Notes: generated by a model not told the origin, from the sequence alone. A DNA stretch of 64,000 nt from Sphingopyxis yananensis (GCF_020687785.1 NZ_JAJEWI010000004.1:20005-84004); one strand, 5' to 3'. Positions 19,816-28,945 are shown, numbered from the stretch's first letter. Translations and numbers: made by a program.

Positions 19816-20775
19816 ATGCAATTTCACCCATATTGGCTGTTGGCGTCTGCAAGCCTTGCTTTAACCGCTACCCCTTCCCACGTGGCTTTTGCCCAAGCGG
19901 CGGCGTCGCAGCCCGCCCCAACCTCGGCCGTTCAGCAGAATGAACATATTTTGCGTGATCAATTCACCAAAATTTACACGGAGCATGGCGTCCTGCCCAT
20001 CCCGATCCATCGCGGCGGCGGAATGCATCAACCGGAAAACACCATTGAATCTTTTGAATATAGCTGGGCGCGCCATATGGTGCCAGAAGCCGATATTCGC
20101 ACCACCAAAGATGGGGTGATTGTCGTCATCCATGACGAAACCGTGGTGCGCACCGCCCCAGACGCGCCCGAGAATATCCGCAACACACTCATCAGCGACC
20201 TCAATTTGGCCGAGTTAAAATCACTGGATGTCGGGGCTTTCCGTGGCAAAAGCGGGCAAAGCATTCCGACATTGGATGAAGTTTTTGCCGTAATGGCAAA
20301 AGATCCCAGCAAATTTTTGCATCTGGATTATAAAGATATTGATCTAAATATCTTATCCCAAATGGTAAAACGCCATGGCGTTGAAAAACAGGTTATCTTC
20401 ACAACCAATCGTTATGATTTGATCCAACAATGGCGAAAACTGGTTCCGACATCGCAAACCATGATTTGGATGGGCGGCAGCCAGCAAGACATTGAAGCCG
20501 TGCTCAATCGGCTTCGCGCAAATAATTTCCAAGATATTTATATCGTACACATGCATTACCGTCCGGTCGCCGACAGCAGCGCATTTAATATGACGGATGC
20601 GTTCATGCTAAATACGCAAGCTGAACTGGCCGCTATGGGTATCGTGCTTCAAATTCAACCATGGAATATCGAAGACCCGCTGATTTACGAACGGCTTTTC
20701 AAAATCGGCATTCGCAATGTTGGCACCGACTTTCCAGACATGCTGCGTTTGATCCGCGCTCGCTATATAAAATAG
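19816..20775 (+). CDS. Exported glycerophosphodiester phosphodiesterase
   Basis: A 319-aa protein hydrolysing glycerophosphodiesters. GDPD motifs are present in order: HRGGGMHQPENT, EADIR, HDETVVRT. The ATG at 19816 gives a signal peptide (MQFHPYWLLASASLALTA...AFA) with GGAAAG upstream; an ATG at 19798 is an alternative. It follows phoD by about 50 nt and closes with a strong terminator, so it is probably co-transcribed. With PhoD it would free phosphate from phospholipid head groups. Confidence 0.88.
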   Translation: MQFHPYWLLASASLALTATPSHVAFAQAAASQPAPTSAVQQNEHILRDQFTKIYTEHGVLPIPIHRGGGMHQPENTIESFEYSWARHMVPEADIRTTKDGVIVVIHDETVVRTAPDAPENIRNTLISDLNLAELKSLDVGAFRGKSGQSIPTLDEVFAVMAKDPSKFLHLDYKDIDLNILSQMVKRHGVEKQVIFTTNRYDLIQQWRKLVPTSQTMIWMGGSQQDIEAVLNRLRANNFQDIYIVHMHYRPVADSSAFNMTDAFMLNTQAELAAMGIVLQIQPWNIEDPLIYERLFKIGIRNVGTDFPDMLRLIRARYIK

Positions 20776-21103
20776 GGCGCGCTCTGAATGATCTAGCACC
20801 TTGCCTTGCCCCAAAGGGGCAAGGCAAATTTCATTGAATAAAAACGTCAACGAGGCTGCAATCCCCACAAAGCTGATGCGGACGGCGAATATGATCGCCC
20901 TGCCCCGCCGCATCGATCAGCCTCGATCACAAGCAATAGCTGGGACGGAAATAACGCAAAACCTATCGCGGATGCAAAGTTTAGCGGACCGCCCCTGTCG
21001 CTTTCGCATGTGTTAGGATATGCGGGGTTGGGCGGAACTGAATGGGGACGCCGCCATTTTGCGATAAGCATGGTGTCCTACCGCTGTGCTACGGAGTGTT
21101 GAA
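20776..21103. other. Intergenic region with no gene beyond the terminator
   Basis: Apart from the terminator at 20801-20830, no protein-like frame, RNA gene or repeat was recognised. The promoter of the downstream glutamate-synthase-like gene should be here. Confidence 0.5.
20801..20832 (+). terminator. Rho-independent terminator after the organophosphate genes
   Basis: TTGCCTTGCCCC (20801-20812), loop AAA, then GGGGCAAGGCAA (20816-20827): a perfect 12-bp stem followed by ATTTC. The outer stem TTGCCTTGC/GCAAGGCAA recurs in the terminator at 47846. Confidence 0.85.
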
Positions 21104-22708
21104 TTGCTGCTATCCCGCTATCTTACGCTTGCGCTGGTCATGATTTCCGCAATCGTCGCGGCAGTATATCTGCCACATATTTGGGCCATTCCACTGTTTG
21201 TGATCAGCGCCATTCTGTCGGTCATGGGATTATATGATCTGGCGCAGCCCCTGCACTCGGTGCGCCGGAACTATCCTCTACTAGGGCGATTGCGCTGGTT
21301 TTTTGAGGATATACGGCCAGAAATTCGCCAATATTTAATTGAGGGCGAATTTGATAAAGTCCCCTTCTCGCGTAGCCAGCGTTCGCTGATTTATGCACGG
21401 TCAAAGAATGAAAGCAGTGAGCGAGCATTTGGCACTTTGATTGATGTATATGGCAATGGCCATGAATTTATCGGCCATAGCAACCGACCTGCCGCACCCG
21501 CTGACCCCGATAGTTTCCGTATTATAATCGGCAACAAGGATTGTTTGCAGCCCTATTCCGCGTCGATTTTCAACATCTCTGCGATGAGCTTTGGCTCATT
21601 GAGCGCCAACGCGATCCGCGCGCTGAACCAAGGCGCAAAAATGGGCAATTTTGCACATGATACGGGCGAAGGCAGTATCAGCCCCTATCACCGCGAGCAT
21701 GGGGGCGATCTGATTTGGGAGTTGGGCAGCGGCTATTTTGGATGCCGCACGGCGGATGGGCAATTTGATCCGGCGAGCTTCGCTGAAAAGGCCGCCGACC
21801 CGCAAGTGAAGATGATCGAAATTAAGCTGAGCCAAGGGGCAAAGCCTGGTCATGGCGGCATTTTGCCGGGTGCCAAAGTTACGGCCGAAATTGCGCTGAC
21901 GCGCGGCGTGCCGGAAGGGGTGGATTGTATTTCGCCATCCTCGCACCCTGCATTCTCAACCCCGCGTGAATTGGTTCAATTCATCGCCCAACTGCGACAT
22001 TTGTCGAAAGGCAAACCTGTCGGATTTAAATTATGCATTGGCCAGCCATGGGAATTTATGGGCATTGTCAAAGCGATGCGCGAAGAAGGCGTCTTCCCAG
22101 ACTTTGTCGTGGTGGATGGTTCGGAAGGTGGAACCGGCGCTGCGCCATTGGAATTTACCGACCATTTGGGTATGCCGATGCGCGAGGGTTTGTTGTTTGT
22201 GCACAACACCTTGGTTGGCGCTGGGGTGCGCGAACAGGTTAAAGTGGGCGCGGCGGGGAAAATCGCCAGTGCCTTTGATATCGCGGCGGCCCATGCCTTG
22301 GGCGCGGACTGGGTGAATGCGGGCCGTGGATATATGTTTGCCTTGGGCTGCATCCAATCGCTGAGTTGCAACACCAATCGATGCCCCGTGGGCGTCGCAA
22401 CGCAGGACCCGCTGCGTCAGCGCGCATTAGTCGTGCCAGATAAGGCCGAGCGTGTGGCAAATTTCCACCGGAACACGTTGCACGCTTTATCAGAAATGAT
22501 TGGCGCTGCTGGCTTGGATCATCCGAGTAAGATCGGCCCCCATCATTTATGCCGCCGCGTCAGCCCAACGGAAATTCGCTTATTCTCTCAATTACATAAA
22601 TTCTTAGTTTCAGGCGAATTGCTAGGGGCGAATGAGGAAGGTGAATTTTACCATTCCAGTTGGCGGTTGGCTCGGGTCGATAGTTTTCAGCTAAGCGAGT
22701 TGGTCTGA
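21104..22708 (+). CDS. FMN-binding glutamate-synthase-like protein (GltB-type domain)
   Basis: About 534 aa. It has one or two N-terminal membrane helices (about 1-45), then a glutamate-synthase central/FMN barrel: ISAMSFGSLSANAI, GEGSISPYHREHGGDLIWELGSGYFGCR, PGHGGILPG, VVDGSEGGTGAAPLEF, and the Fe-S-type cysteines of GCIQSLSCNTNRCPVGVATQ (C-x5-C-x4-C, as in GltB). It lacks the amidotransferase domain, so it is a stand-alone FMN/Fe-S oxidoreductase of unknown reaction, probably membrane-attached. The TTG at 21104 has GGAG 7 nt upstream; a GTG at 21086 in frame lacks a site. Confidence 0.87.
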   Translation: MLLSRYLTLALVMISAIVAAVYLPHIWAIPLFVISAILSVMGLYDLAQPLHSVRRNYPLLGRLRWFFEDIRPEIRQYLIEGEFDKVPFSRSQRSLIYARSKNESSERAFGTLIDVYGNGHEFIGHSNRPAAPADPDSFRIIIGNKDCLQPYSASIFNISAMSFGSLSANAIRALNQGAKMGNFAHDTGEGSISPYHREHGGDLIWELGSGYFGCRTADGQFDPASFAEKAADPQVKMIEIKLSQGAKPGHGGILPGAKVTAEIALTRGVPEGVDCISPSSHPAFSTPRELVQFIAQLRHLSKGKPVGFKLCIGQPWEFMGIVKAMREEGVFPDFVVVDGSEGGTGAAPLEFTDHLGMPMREGLLFVHNTLVGAGVREQVKVGAAGKIASAFDIAAAHALGADWVNAGRGYMFALGCIQSLSCNTNRCPVGVATQDPLRQRALVVPDKAERVANFHRNTLHALSEMIGAAGLDHPSKIGPHHLCRRVSPTEIRLFSQLHKFLVSGELLGANEEGEFYHSSWRLARVDSFQLSELV

Positions 22709-23146
22709 CGTCGAAGGCGCAGGTCACGCCAGACGCTTCCTGCCGCTGACGAAACCTCAGCTTCATATGGGAAGCACCGATAACCGAGCCGCCGCTTCGA
22801 AACTGACCTGCCACCGCCAAATGTGCGGGATGTTGTGTTGATAGACTAAGCCCTTGAAGTATCAAGGTTTAGAGGTCCGCCCTAGGGTTCGTCGCCGACT
22901 TATCAGACACCTCCGCCAACGCAATCGCAATTATCACGAATAAGTAAAAGGATAACATCGAAAAAACACACGCCAAAATGGATCACAATGTGGAAACCAC
23001 GGCCCATCACTGCAACAATGGACGCAATTTAAAGACATATATGGCCGCGATTTAGAATTTTTACTGAAAACAACCCTCGACAAATCCTATTTGTTCACAG
23101 AGATTACCCGTCTGGATAACATGGTCGCAAAGGGAGCGGGCGCCTC
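22709..23146. other. Intergenic region, no gene recognised
   Basis: No convincing coding frame. Bases 22874-22901 match an imperfect copy at 47819-47847 at the edge of an IS graveyard, so part of this region may be an IS-end scar. The promoter for the downstream outer-membrane protein is expected near its 3' end. Confidence 0.45.
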
Positions 23147-24088
23147 ATGCTATTTCGATCACGGAAACGGGCGCAAGATTTACTCCATGGTCGGAATTGC
23201 TCCGAACCCAGCCATCGCCCGCCAGTGGCCATCGCCCATGTCGGACAAATTCTGTCGTCTTGCTATGCTATTGCCATTATCCTGTCCCTGTACGGCGTAA
23301 ATTCCGCCTATGGCGCGGAAGGCTCCATCGACACGCCTCCCGAGCATGTCTCTCCAGAACGGCCACATAAGGCGTTGCAGGTCACGCCCTATATATGGGC
23401 GGCTGGCTTGGATGGGGATATCTCGCCATTTCGACGCGGGCCGACGATTGGCGTTGATAAATCATTCTCCGATGTCATCGACAATCTCAACTTGGGCGGT
23501 TTCGTCAATATTTGGGGACGCTATAACCGTTTTGTCGTGTCGGGCGACCTCATGTATGTCAGCACAACGGACGGCCATGGCGCGGGACCGCTTCCGGCAT
23601 TCCAGCTCCCCAATGGGGCGCTTGTTCCAGCCGGCACCACCATCGATGCGACGGTTGACACCAAACAGTTCACCGCGACCGCAATGGGCGGTTATCGGGT
23701 CATCGACACGCCGCAGTTCACGCTCGATGCCCTTGGCGGCGCACGATTTTGGCATATCTCCAACGATGTCACGCTGAACATCGCGCTTGGCAGCGGCATA
23801 ACCGAAAACCACGACGAAAGCTTCGGCTGGGTTGATCCCGTGGTGGGCCTGCGCGCATTCCTGCCGCTGACCGAAAAACTCTCGCTTCAAGGGCAAGCCG
23901 ATATCGGTGGCTTTGGTGCGGGTTCCGACCAGACATGGTCGGCGCTGGCGACCGTTAATTACGTCTTTGCCGATCGTCTATCGGCCTCGGCGGGATACAA
24001 AATACTCGACGTTAATTATGATCATGATGGGCATGTTTATGACACGCGCCTCCATGGCCCCGTGCTCGGCATGACATATCGGTTCTGA
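23147..24088 (+). CDS. Outer-membrane beta-barrel protein, unknown function
   Basis: A 313-aa product of which about residues 85-313 alternate as an 8-12 strand barrel (KALQVTPYIWAAGLDGDI, NLNLGGFVNIWGRYNRFVVSGDLMYVS, ATAMGGYRVI, ALGGARFWHI), ending GPVLGMTYRF with a C-terminal Phe as in outer-membrane proteins. A hydrophobic signal (ILSSCYAIAIILSLYG...AYGAEG) begins about 30 residues in. Either the ATG with GGGAG upstream encodes a long N-region, or an in-frame GTG near 23225 is the true start. It lies 40 nt upstream of the acylase gene, so the two may be co-transcribed. Confidence 0.72.
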   Translation: MLFRSRKRAQDLLHGRNCSEPSHRPPVAIAHVGQILSSCYAIAIILSLYGVNSAYGAEGSIDTPPEHVSPERPHKALQVTPYIWAAGLDGDISPFRRGPTIGVDKSFSDVIDNLNLGGFVNIWGRYNRFVVSGDLMYVSTTDGHGAGPLPAFQLPNGALVPAGTTIDATVDTKQFTATAMGGYRVIDTPQFTLDALGGARFWHISNDVTLNIALGSGITENHDESFGWVDPVVGLRAFLPLTEKLSLQGQADIGGFGAGSDQTWSALATVNYVFADRLSASAGYKILDVNYDHDGHVYDTRLHGPVLGMTYRF

Positions 24089-24130
24089 ACAGCAAAACTT
24101 TCCCGCAGCCTTTTATGGATTGGATTTGAC

Positions 24131-25186
24131 ATGTCCCCATTGACACGCATCACTACCGTATTTGTGGCCGCCGCAGCGCTGATGACGGCCCAAGCTCAGG
24201 CTTGCACACGGGTCGTCTATCACGGGCCAGAGGGGCGCACACTAACGGGCCGCAACATGGACTTTAAAGACCCGATGGTCAGCAATTTCTGGGTCTTTCC
24301 TCGCGGGATCAAGCGCAGCGGTGCCGCTGGCCAGCGTTCGATGGAATGGACATCAAAATATGGCAGCCTAGCCGTCTCTGGCTATGATATTTCAACGGTC
24401 GACGGCATGAATGAAGCGGGCCTCAACGCCAGCTTGCTGTGGCTCAACGCCACGACCTTCCCCAAGGATGACGGCAAAACACCGCGCATGTCGCTCGCCA
24501 TTTGGGCGCAATTCTACCTCGATCAATTTGCGACCGTCTCGGAAGCGGTCGAATATACGCGCCAACATCCCATAGAGTTGGTGAGCGGCGAGGTGCCCGG
24601 CCGCCCTGGCAGCCTCGCGCCGCTGCATCTGACACTTTCCGATCCGACGGGCGACAGCGCGGTGTTGGAATGGATTGATGGCAAGTTGAACATTCATCAC
24701 GACCGCTCCTATCAAGTGGTAACCAATGACCCGCCCTTTGCCGATCATCTTGCCAATCAGCGATATTGGAGCGCGCTTGACCCGCTTAAATTCCTTCCGG
24801 GCAGCGGTCGATCCGAAGACCGTTTCGTGCGCGCTGGCTTTTATATCAATGCTGTCACCCAAAGCGCTGATCCCCGCACGGCCGCCGCCGCCGTGTTCAG
24901 CGTAATCCGCAACGCCTCGGCGCCTTATGGCGTCAGCATTCCAGAGGCACCAAATCTGTCCACCACCCGCTGGCGCGTGGTGGCGGACCAAAAATCCATG
25001 CTTTTCTTCGGCGAATCCGCCACATCCCCCAATATTTTCTGGGTGGACTTAAAGAAGCTCAATTTTTCCGCAGGCGCGCCTGTCAGCAAGCTGGATCTTG
25101 GCGTGGATATGAACCGCATCCTGACTGGTGAAGCATCGAGCCAGTTTGTTCAGACGAAACCATTTATATTCATGGAAGCCCAATGA
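24131..25186 (+). CDS. Exported Ntn-hydrolase amidase (choloylglycine hydrolase / penicillin V acylase family)
   Basis: A 351-aa hydrolase of linear amide C-N bonds. The signal peptide (LTRITTVFVAAAALMTAQAQA) is cleaved directly before Cys25, which becomes the N-terminal nucleophile, as the family requires. Further family signatures are TLTGRNMDF (Arg and Asp), the DGMNEAGL segment, GDSAVLEW and VVTNDPPF (Asn). Known relatives cleave bile-salt, penicillin V or N-acyl-homoserine-lactone amides. An exported form in a Gram-negative suggests a periplasmic N-acyl amide substrate, but the exact one is unknown. Confidence 0.9.
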   Translation: MSPLTRITTVFVAAAALMTAQAQACTRVVYHGPEGRTLTGRNMDFKDPMVSNFWVFPRGIKRSGAAGQRSMEWTSKYGSLAVSGYDISTVDGMNEAGLNASLLWLNATTFPKDDGKTPRMSLAIWAQFYLDQFATVSEAVEYTRQHPIELVSGEVPGRPGSLAPLHLTLSDPTGDSAVLEWIDGKLNIHHDRSYQVVTNDPPFADHLANQRYWSALDPLKFLPGSGRSEDRFVRAGFYINAVTQSADPRTAAAAVFSVIRNASAPYGVSIPEAPNLSTTRWRVVADQKSMLFFGESATSPNIFWVDLKKLNFSAGAPVSKLDLGVDMNRILTGEASSQFVQTKPFIFMEAQ

Positions 25187-25587
25187 TGACGGCGAAACAC
25201 CCACCTTGTTGAGCCGATCAGGCAGATGACCTGCCGGCACCGAGCATAACGGATTTGGCCGTCTCCAACCCTTGAGGCCGCCAAATCCAGTTTTGCTGGG
25301 TTGGGGCATTTCCAATGGTGCGCGGCGCATTGACCGGCCTTGGCCCTTGTTTTCCAGCCATGCGAACAGGGCGGACTGCGCTTTCCCTGTCCCTTTCCTA
25401 CATTGACCCCGTCAGCCTGCATGGCCTAGATGTCCCCAATCACCCTTTTGTGATCCGATAGCGGAGTAGACATATGGATGAAGGGTCTAGTAGCATGGCT
25501 GCGTCATTCGCCTGCGCAGCCTTCCCCAATATTTGGCACCATCAAGGCCGCCACCGCGTGGGTTCGCTATACCGTTAATCCGGTTCC
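25187..25587. other. Intergenic region / possible mgtE leader
   Basis: No gene recognised. A hairpin GGCTGCG/CGCAGCC spans 25497-25521. No canonical M-box sequence was found. Confidence 0.45.
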
Positions 25588-25618
25588 GCCTCCATGCCTT
25601 GGCAGGCGTGACAGAGGC
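25588..25618 (+). promoter_or_regulatory. Hairpin covering the mgtE ribosome binding site
   Basis: GCCTC (25588-25592) pairs with GAGGC (25614-25618), with an inner GCCT/AGGC stem around loop TGGC. The right arm contains the AGAGG that serves as the mgtE Shine-Dalgarno, 6 nt before the ATG, so folding would block initiation. This is structure read from sequence; regulation is inference. Confidence 0.5.
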
Positions 25619-25623
25619 ACCCA

Positions 25624-26964
25624 ATGAACAACAGCATTCGCCATATCGAGACGGCGCTCCAGTCGGGCGCTCGTCAGCATATTTCAAATCTTTTCACCAG
25701 CGAACATCCGGCCGATATCGCAGCAGCACTCCAAAAACTTCCGCCCCAAGCGGCATGGCGTGCGCTGGGCTACGCCAGCATATCCCGCCGCGCCGACATA
25801 TTCAGCTATCTGGTGCATGATTATCAATCGCTCCTCGCGACAGTCATTCCGCGCGCGGCATTGGCAGCCGTGGTCATGGAAATGAAAGCGGATGATCGCG
25901 CTGACCTTTATCAAAAGCTTTCGGAAGATCAGCGTGAAACGCTGATGCCAGCGCTCGCGCAGGCGGAACGTGAGGATATTCGGCAGCTCACATCGTATAG
26001 CGAAGGTACGGCGGGATCGGTCATGACGTCCGAATATGCCGCGCTTCCACGGGACATCAGCGCCACCGCTGCACTCACCCTATTGCGGCAAGAAGCCCCA
26101 GACGCGGAAACAATCAATCGCGCCTATATCGTCGATGAAAACCGCAAATTGCTCGGCACCGTGCGGCTTCAAGACATTATAACGGCACCGCATGGCGCGA
26201 ATATCAGCGACATCATGGACACAAACACCCATGCGATCCGTGTGAGCGACGACGAAGTGGCGGCCGCGCGTCGGATTGCCCATTATGACATGATCGCTTT
26301 GCCGGTGATCGACGATCAGGATCATCTTGTCGGCATCATCACCCATGACGATGCGTTGGACGTTTTGGAAGCAGAGGCCACAGATGATTTCCACCGTGTC
26401 GCCACCATCACCAATCTTGATACCAGCGTCGCAACTGCCAGCGTTCCCACCCTATATCGAGCGCGGATTTCATGGCTGATGTTGCTGGTGTTCGGCAATA
26501 TCTTCTCTGGGGCGGGCATCGCGCATTTCGAAGACACCATCGCCGCGAACCTCGCCCTGATGTTCTTCTTGCCGATCCTCATCGCATCCGGCGGAAATGC
26601 GGGCGCGCAGTCGGCCACGCTGATGATCCGCGCATTAGCGACGGGTGACATCGCCGTGTCGGACTGGGGCAAGATATTCGGACGGGAATTGGGCGTCGCT
26701 ATTCTGCTCGGCCTTAGTATGGCGGCGGCAATCGCGGTGATCGGCGTATTTCGCGGTGGAAAGGAAATTGCACTGGTCATCGCCCTGTCGATGATCCTGA
26801 TTGTCATCGTCGGCAGTCTGATCGGTATGCTGCTTCCTTTCCTCCTCAGCAGATTCGATATGGACCCTGCAACCGCCAGCACGCCATTGGTGACGTCGAT
26901 CGCGGACGCCACCGGCGTGTTAATCTATTTCAGTATCGCGAACGCCATATTGGCCATGCCTTGA
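25624..26964 (+). CDS. mgtE: MgtE-family magnesium channel/transporter
   Basis: A 446-aa Mg2+ channel. An N-terminal MgtE_N domain (about 10-120: HPADIAAALQKLPP, EMKADDRADLYQKL) is followed by two CBS domains (about 130-255, with RLQDIITAPHGANISDIMD and LVGIITHDDALDVLEAEATDDF). A C-terminal five-helix pore follows (RISWLMLLVFGNIFSGAGI, ASGGNAGAQSATLMIRAL, STPLVTSIADATGVLIYF). The length and the SGGNAGAQ signature are typical. The downstream Usp gene starts about 30 nt after its stop, suggesting an operon. Confidence 0.95.
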   Translation: MNNSIRHIETALQSGARQHISNLFTSEHPADIAAALQKLPPQAAWRALGYASISRRADIFSYLVHDYQSLLATVIPRAALAAVVMEMKADDRADLYQKLSEDQRETLMPALAQAEREDIRQLTSYSEGTAGSVMTSEYAALPRDISATAALTLLRQEAPDAETINRAYIVDENRKLLGTVRLQDIITAPHGANISDIMDTNTHAIRVSDDEVAAARRIAHYDMIALPVIDDQDHLVGIITHDDALDVLEAEATDDFHRVATITNLDTSVATASVPTLYRARISWLMLLVFGNIFSGAGIAHFEDTIAANLALMFFLPILIASGGNAGAQSATLMIRALATGDIAVSDWGKIFGRELGVAILLGLSMAAAIAVIGVFRGGKEIALVIALSMILIVIVGSLIGMLLPFLLSRFDMDPATASTPLVTSIADATGVLIYFSIANAILAMP

Positions 26965-26997
26965 TTGTCACCCACCGTCTCATCTAACCTCGCTTTG

Positions 26998-27900
26998 ATG
27001 GAGAGAGCTTTGCCCATTCACACGATCATCGCTGCCTTGTCGCTCGACCCTGACAGCAACCCCGTCGCTGAGCGCGCGTTCCAACTCGCTGCTCAGCATA
27101 ATGCGCGGCTCATCTTGGTCCATGTGATCGAAACCGCCGCTCACACCGCCTCTATGACCACCAGTGACTCGCCCTCCCCCCTATTGACGCTCCGACAAGA
27201 GGCCCAGTATCACATCCAGCAAAAAATTGATGAAAAGCTGCGACAAAATGCGGTGGACATCGTCATAAGAGAAGGGGCTCCTTACGCTATCATCCGTGAA
27301 CTGCAAGACCGCGAACAAGCCGATTTGCTGATCATCGGTCCAGGCAAAGCGCAGACGGTTAGGGAACATTTATTTGGTTCAACCGCCGACAGGCTGGTAC
27401 GACTTTCGTCCTGCCCCGTTCTTATTGTACGGAACGAAAACTCGCGGCCATATGAACGAATTTCTGTGGCCATAGATTTTTCCGCCCTATCAGCCGCCGC
27501 GTTCCACGCCGCCGCCGAGCTTGGGGAAGGCGCCGCCATCGATCTGGTTCATATTGTCGACATTCCGCTGTCATTCGAGCAAGCGGCGCTCAAGGCAGGA
27601 ACCCCACACAACGAAATCGCGTCTTACCGCCAAGCAAAAGCGGATTCAGCCCGTAAACAGGTCGAAGATTTTCTAGCGGACAAACAGCCTAATGCGCCGC
27701 CGATCCAAGTGCGGATATTCCATGGCTCCCCAGCAAATAGTCTTGTCACGCTGTCCGCCAAACCAAACACAGACCTGCTCGCGCTAGGCTTGCAGGGTCA
27801 AAATATCATAACACGCGCACTGATCGGCAGCGTCGCGCAACGGGTTTTGCAGGCCGCGGCCTGTGATATTCTGACCGTCGGCGCAGAAGCGCTTAATTAG
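26998..27900 (+). CDS. Tandem universal stress protein (two Usp domains)
   Basis: A 300-aa cytoplasmic protein with two UspA folds. Domain 1 (about 5-148) contains LIIGPGKAQTVREHLFGSTADRL. Domain 2 (about 152-300) ends with the ATP-binding signature G-LQ-G-x9-GS (ALGLQGQNIITRALIGSVAQ). UspE-type tandem proteins bind ATP and act in stress resistance. The ATG at 26998 is chosen; a TTG at 27010 with GGAGAG upstream is a real alternative. Tight spacing after mgtE links it to ion stress. Confidence 0.88.
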   Translation: MERALPIHTIIAALSLDPDSNPVAERAFQLAAQHNARLILVHVIETAAHTASMTTSDSPSPLLTLRQEAQYHIQQKIDEKLRQNAVDIVIREGAPYAIIRELQDREQADLLIIGPGKAQTVREHLFGSTADRLVRLSSCPVLIVRNENSRPYERISVAIDFSALSAAAFHAAAELGEGAAIDLVHIVDIPLSFEQAALKAGTPHNEIASYRQAKADSARKQVEDFLADKQPNAPPIQVRIFHGSPANSLVTLSAKPNTDLLALGLQGQNIITRALIGSVAQRVLQAAACDILTVGAEALN

Positions 27901-27978
27901 TCAGCAGCGCGCAAATAGGGCATATATCCGCCACACAGACGGATAGTCATCATTCTGCTCGATGTGCCAAAATCACGG

Positions 27979-28797
27979 TCAACAGGTCTCGATTGCGTCC
28001 AAATCCGAAGCCGTCGACGGTGCTATGGCTGGCCAATAAACATGATTATCGGTCGGGCGCGGGCCGAATATGGCTTGACCAACACGGACAACATCTGCGC
28101 CTTCTTCAATGGCAATCTCATAATCACCGGACATACCCATGGATAGCTGCGTCAGGCCCGAATGAACCCGAATAGCGCGGTCCCGCAGCCTATGAAGCAG
28201 CCGAAAACAGTTACGCACCCGCTCATGATCGTCGCTAAAAATCGCCAATGTCATTAGGCCGCGCGGTTTTAAGCGTGGATATTCCGGCAAGCGATCCACA
28301 AAGGATATCAATTCATCGGGATGCAGACCATATTTGCTATCCTCGCCCGACGTGTTGACCTGTACGAACACGTCAAGGTCACGATCTAGGGCCTCTAGCC
28401 GGCGGTTCAATTCTTCCGCCAACCTTATGCTGTCCAGCGCATGAAACTCCGACGCCAAGCGAACAAGATATTTCACCTTGTTCGTCTGAAGATGCCCAAT
28501 GATGCTCCAGCGGATCGGCAAATCCGATAGAGCCTCTTGCTTGTCGCGCGCCTCCTGAAGCTTATTCTCTCCGAAATCGGAAATGCCCGCCGCATGGGCA
28601 AGCCGCAATATATGCGCTGGAACTGTCTTGGTAACCGGAAGCAGACGGACAGCATCGCTCGGCCGCCCAGCACGCAGGCTGGCGACGGCGATGCGCGCCT
28701 GTACCGCCTTCAAATTCGCCGCGAATGCCCTTGCAGGGTCGGGACCGAAACGCGCAATATCGGCGGGTGAAAGTGCAATTTCACGCGATGCTTTCAT
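27979..28797 (-). CDS. yggS: YggS/PLPBP-family pyridoxal-phosphate homeostasis protein
   Basis: A 272-aa PLP-binding protein (COG0325) that controls free PLP and amino-acid balance. Motifs: LLPVTKTVPA (the lysine that binds PLP), ISDFGENKLQEARDKQ, WSIIGHLQTNKVKYLV, VFVQVNTSGEDSKYGLHP, LKPRGLMTLA, LSMGMSGDYEIAIEEGADVVRVGQAIFG. Fold-type III barrel. The start is the ATG at 28797; a TTG seven codons upstream is possible. The N-terminal extension is slightly longer than in E. coli YggS. Confidence 0.95.
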   Translation of the reverse strand: MKASREIALSPADIARFGPDPARAFAANLKAVQARIAVASLRAGRPSDAVRLLPVTKTVPAHILRLAHAAGISDFGENKLQEARDKQEALSDLPIRWSIIGHLQTNKVKYLVRLASEFHALDSIRLAEELNRRLEALDRDLDVFVQVNTSGEDSKYGLHPDELISFVDRLPEYPRLKPRGLMTLAIFSDDHERVRNCFRLLHRLRDRAIRVHSGLTQLSMGMSGDYEIAIEEGADVVRVGQAIFGPRPTDNHVYWPAIAPSTASDLDAIETC

Positions 28798-28945
28798 ATT
28801 GTCTAGGCTCCCAATCAAACGGGCGATGGCAAAGGCGCGACAAGTTGGCGCGCATCATATTTAACCGGTGGTCGGTCCACCAAGGGCTTGCACGACACCG
28901 TAGAGGGAGATAAGAGCGGCAGCACTGATCTTGCACGCCGTCGCC

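Noticed and set aside
25440..25623. M-box (ykoK) riboswitch before mgtE
   Set aside because: The conserved M-box core sequence was not found; only simple hairpins are visible.
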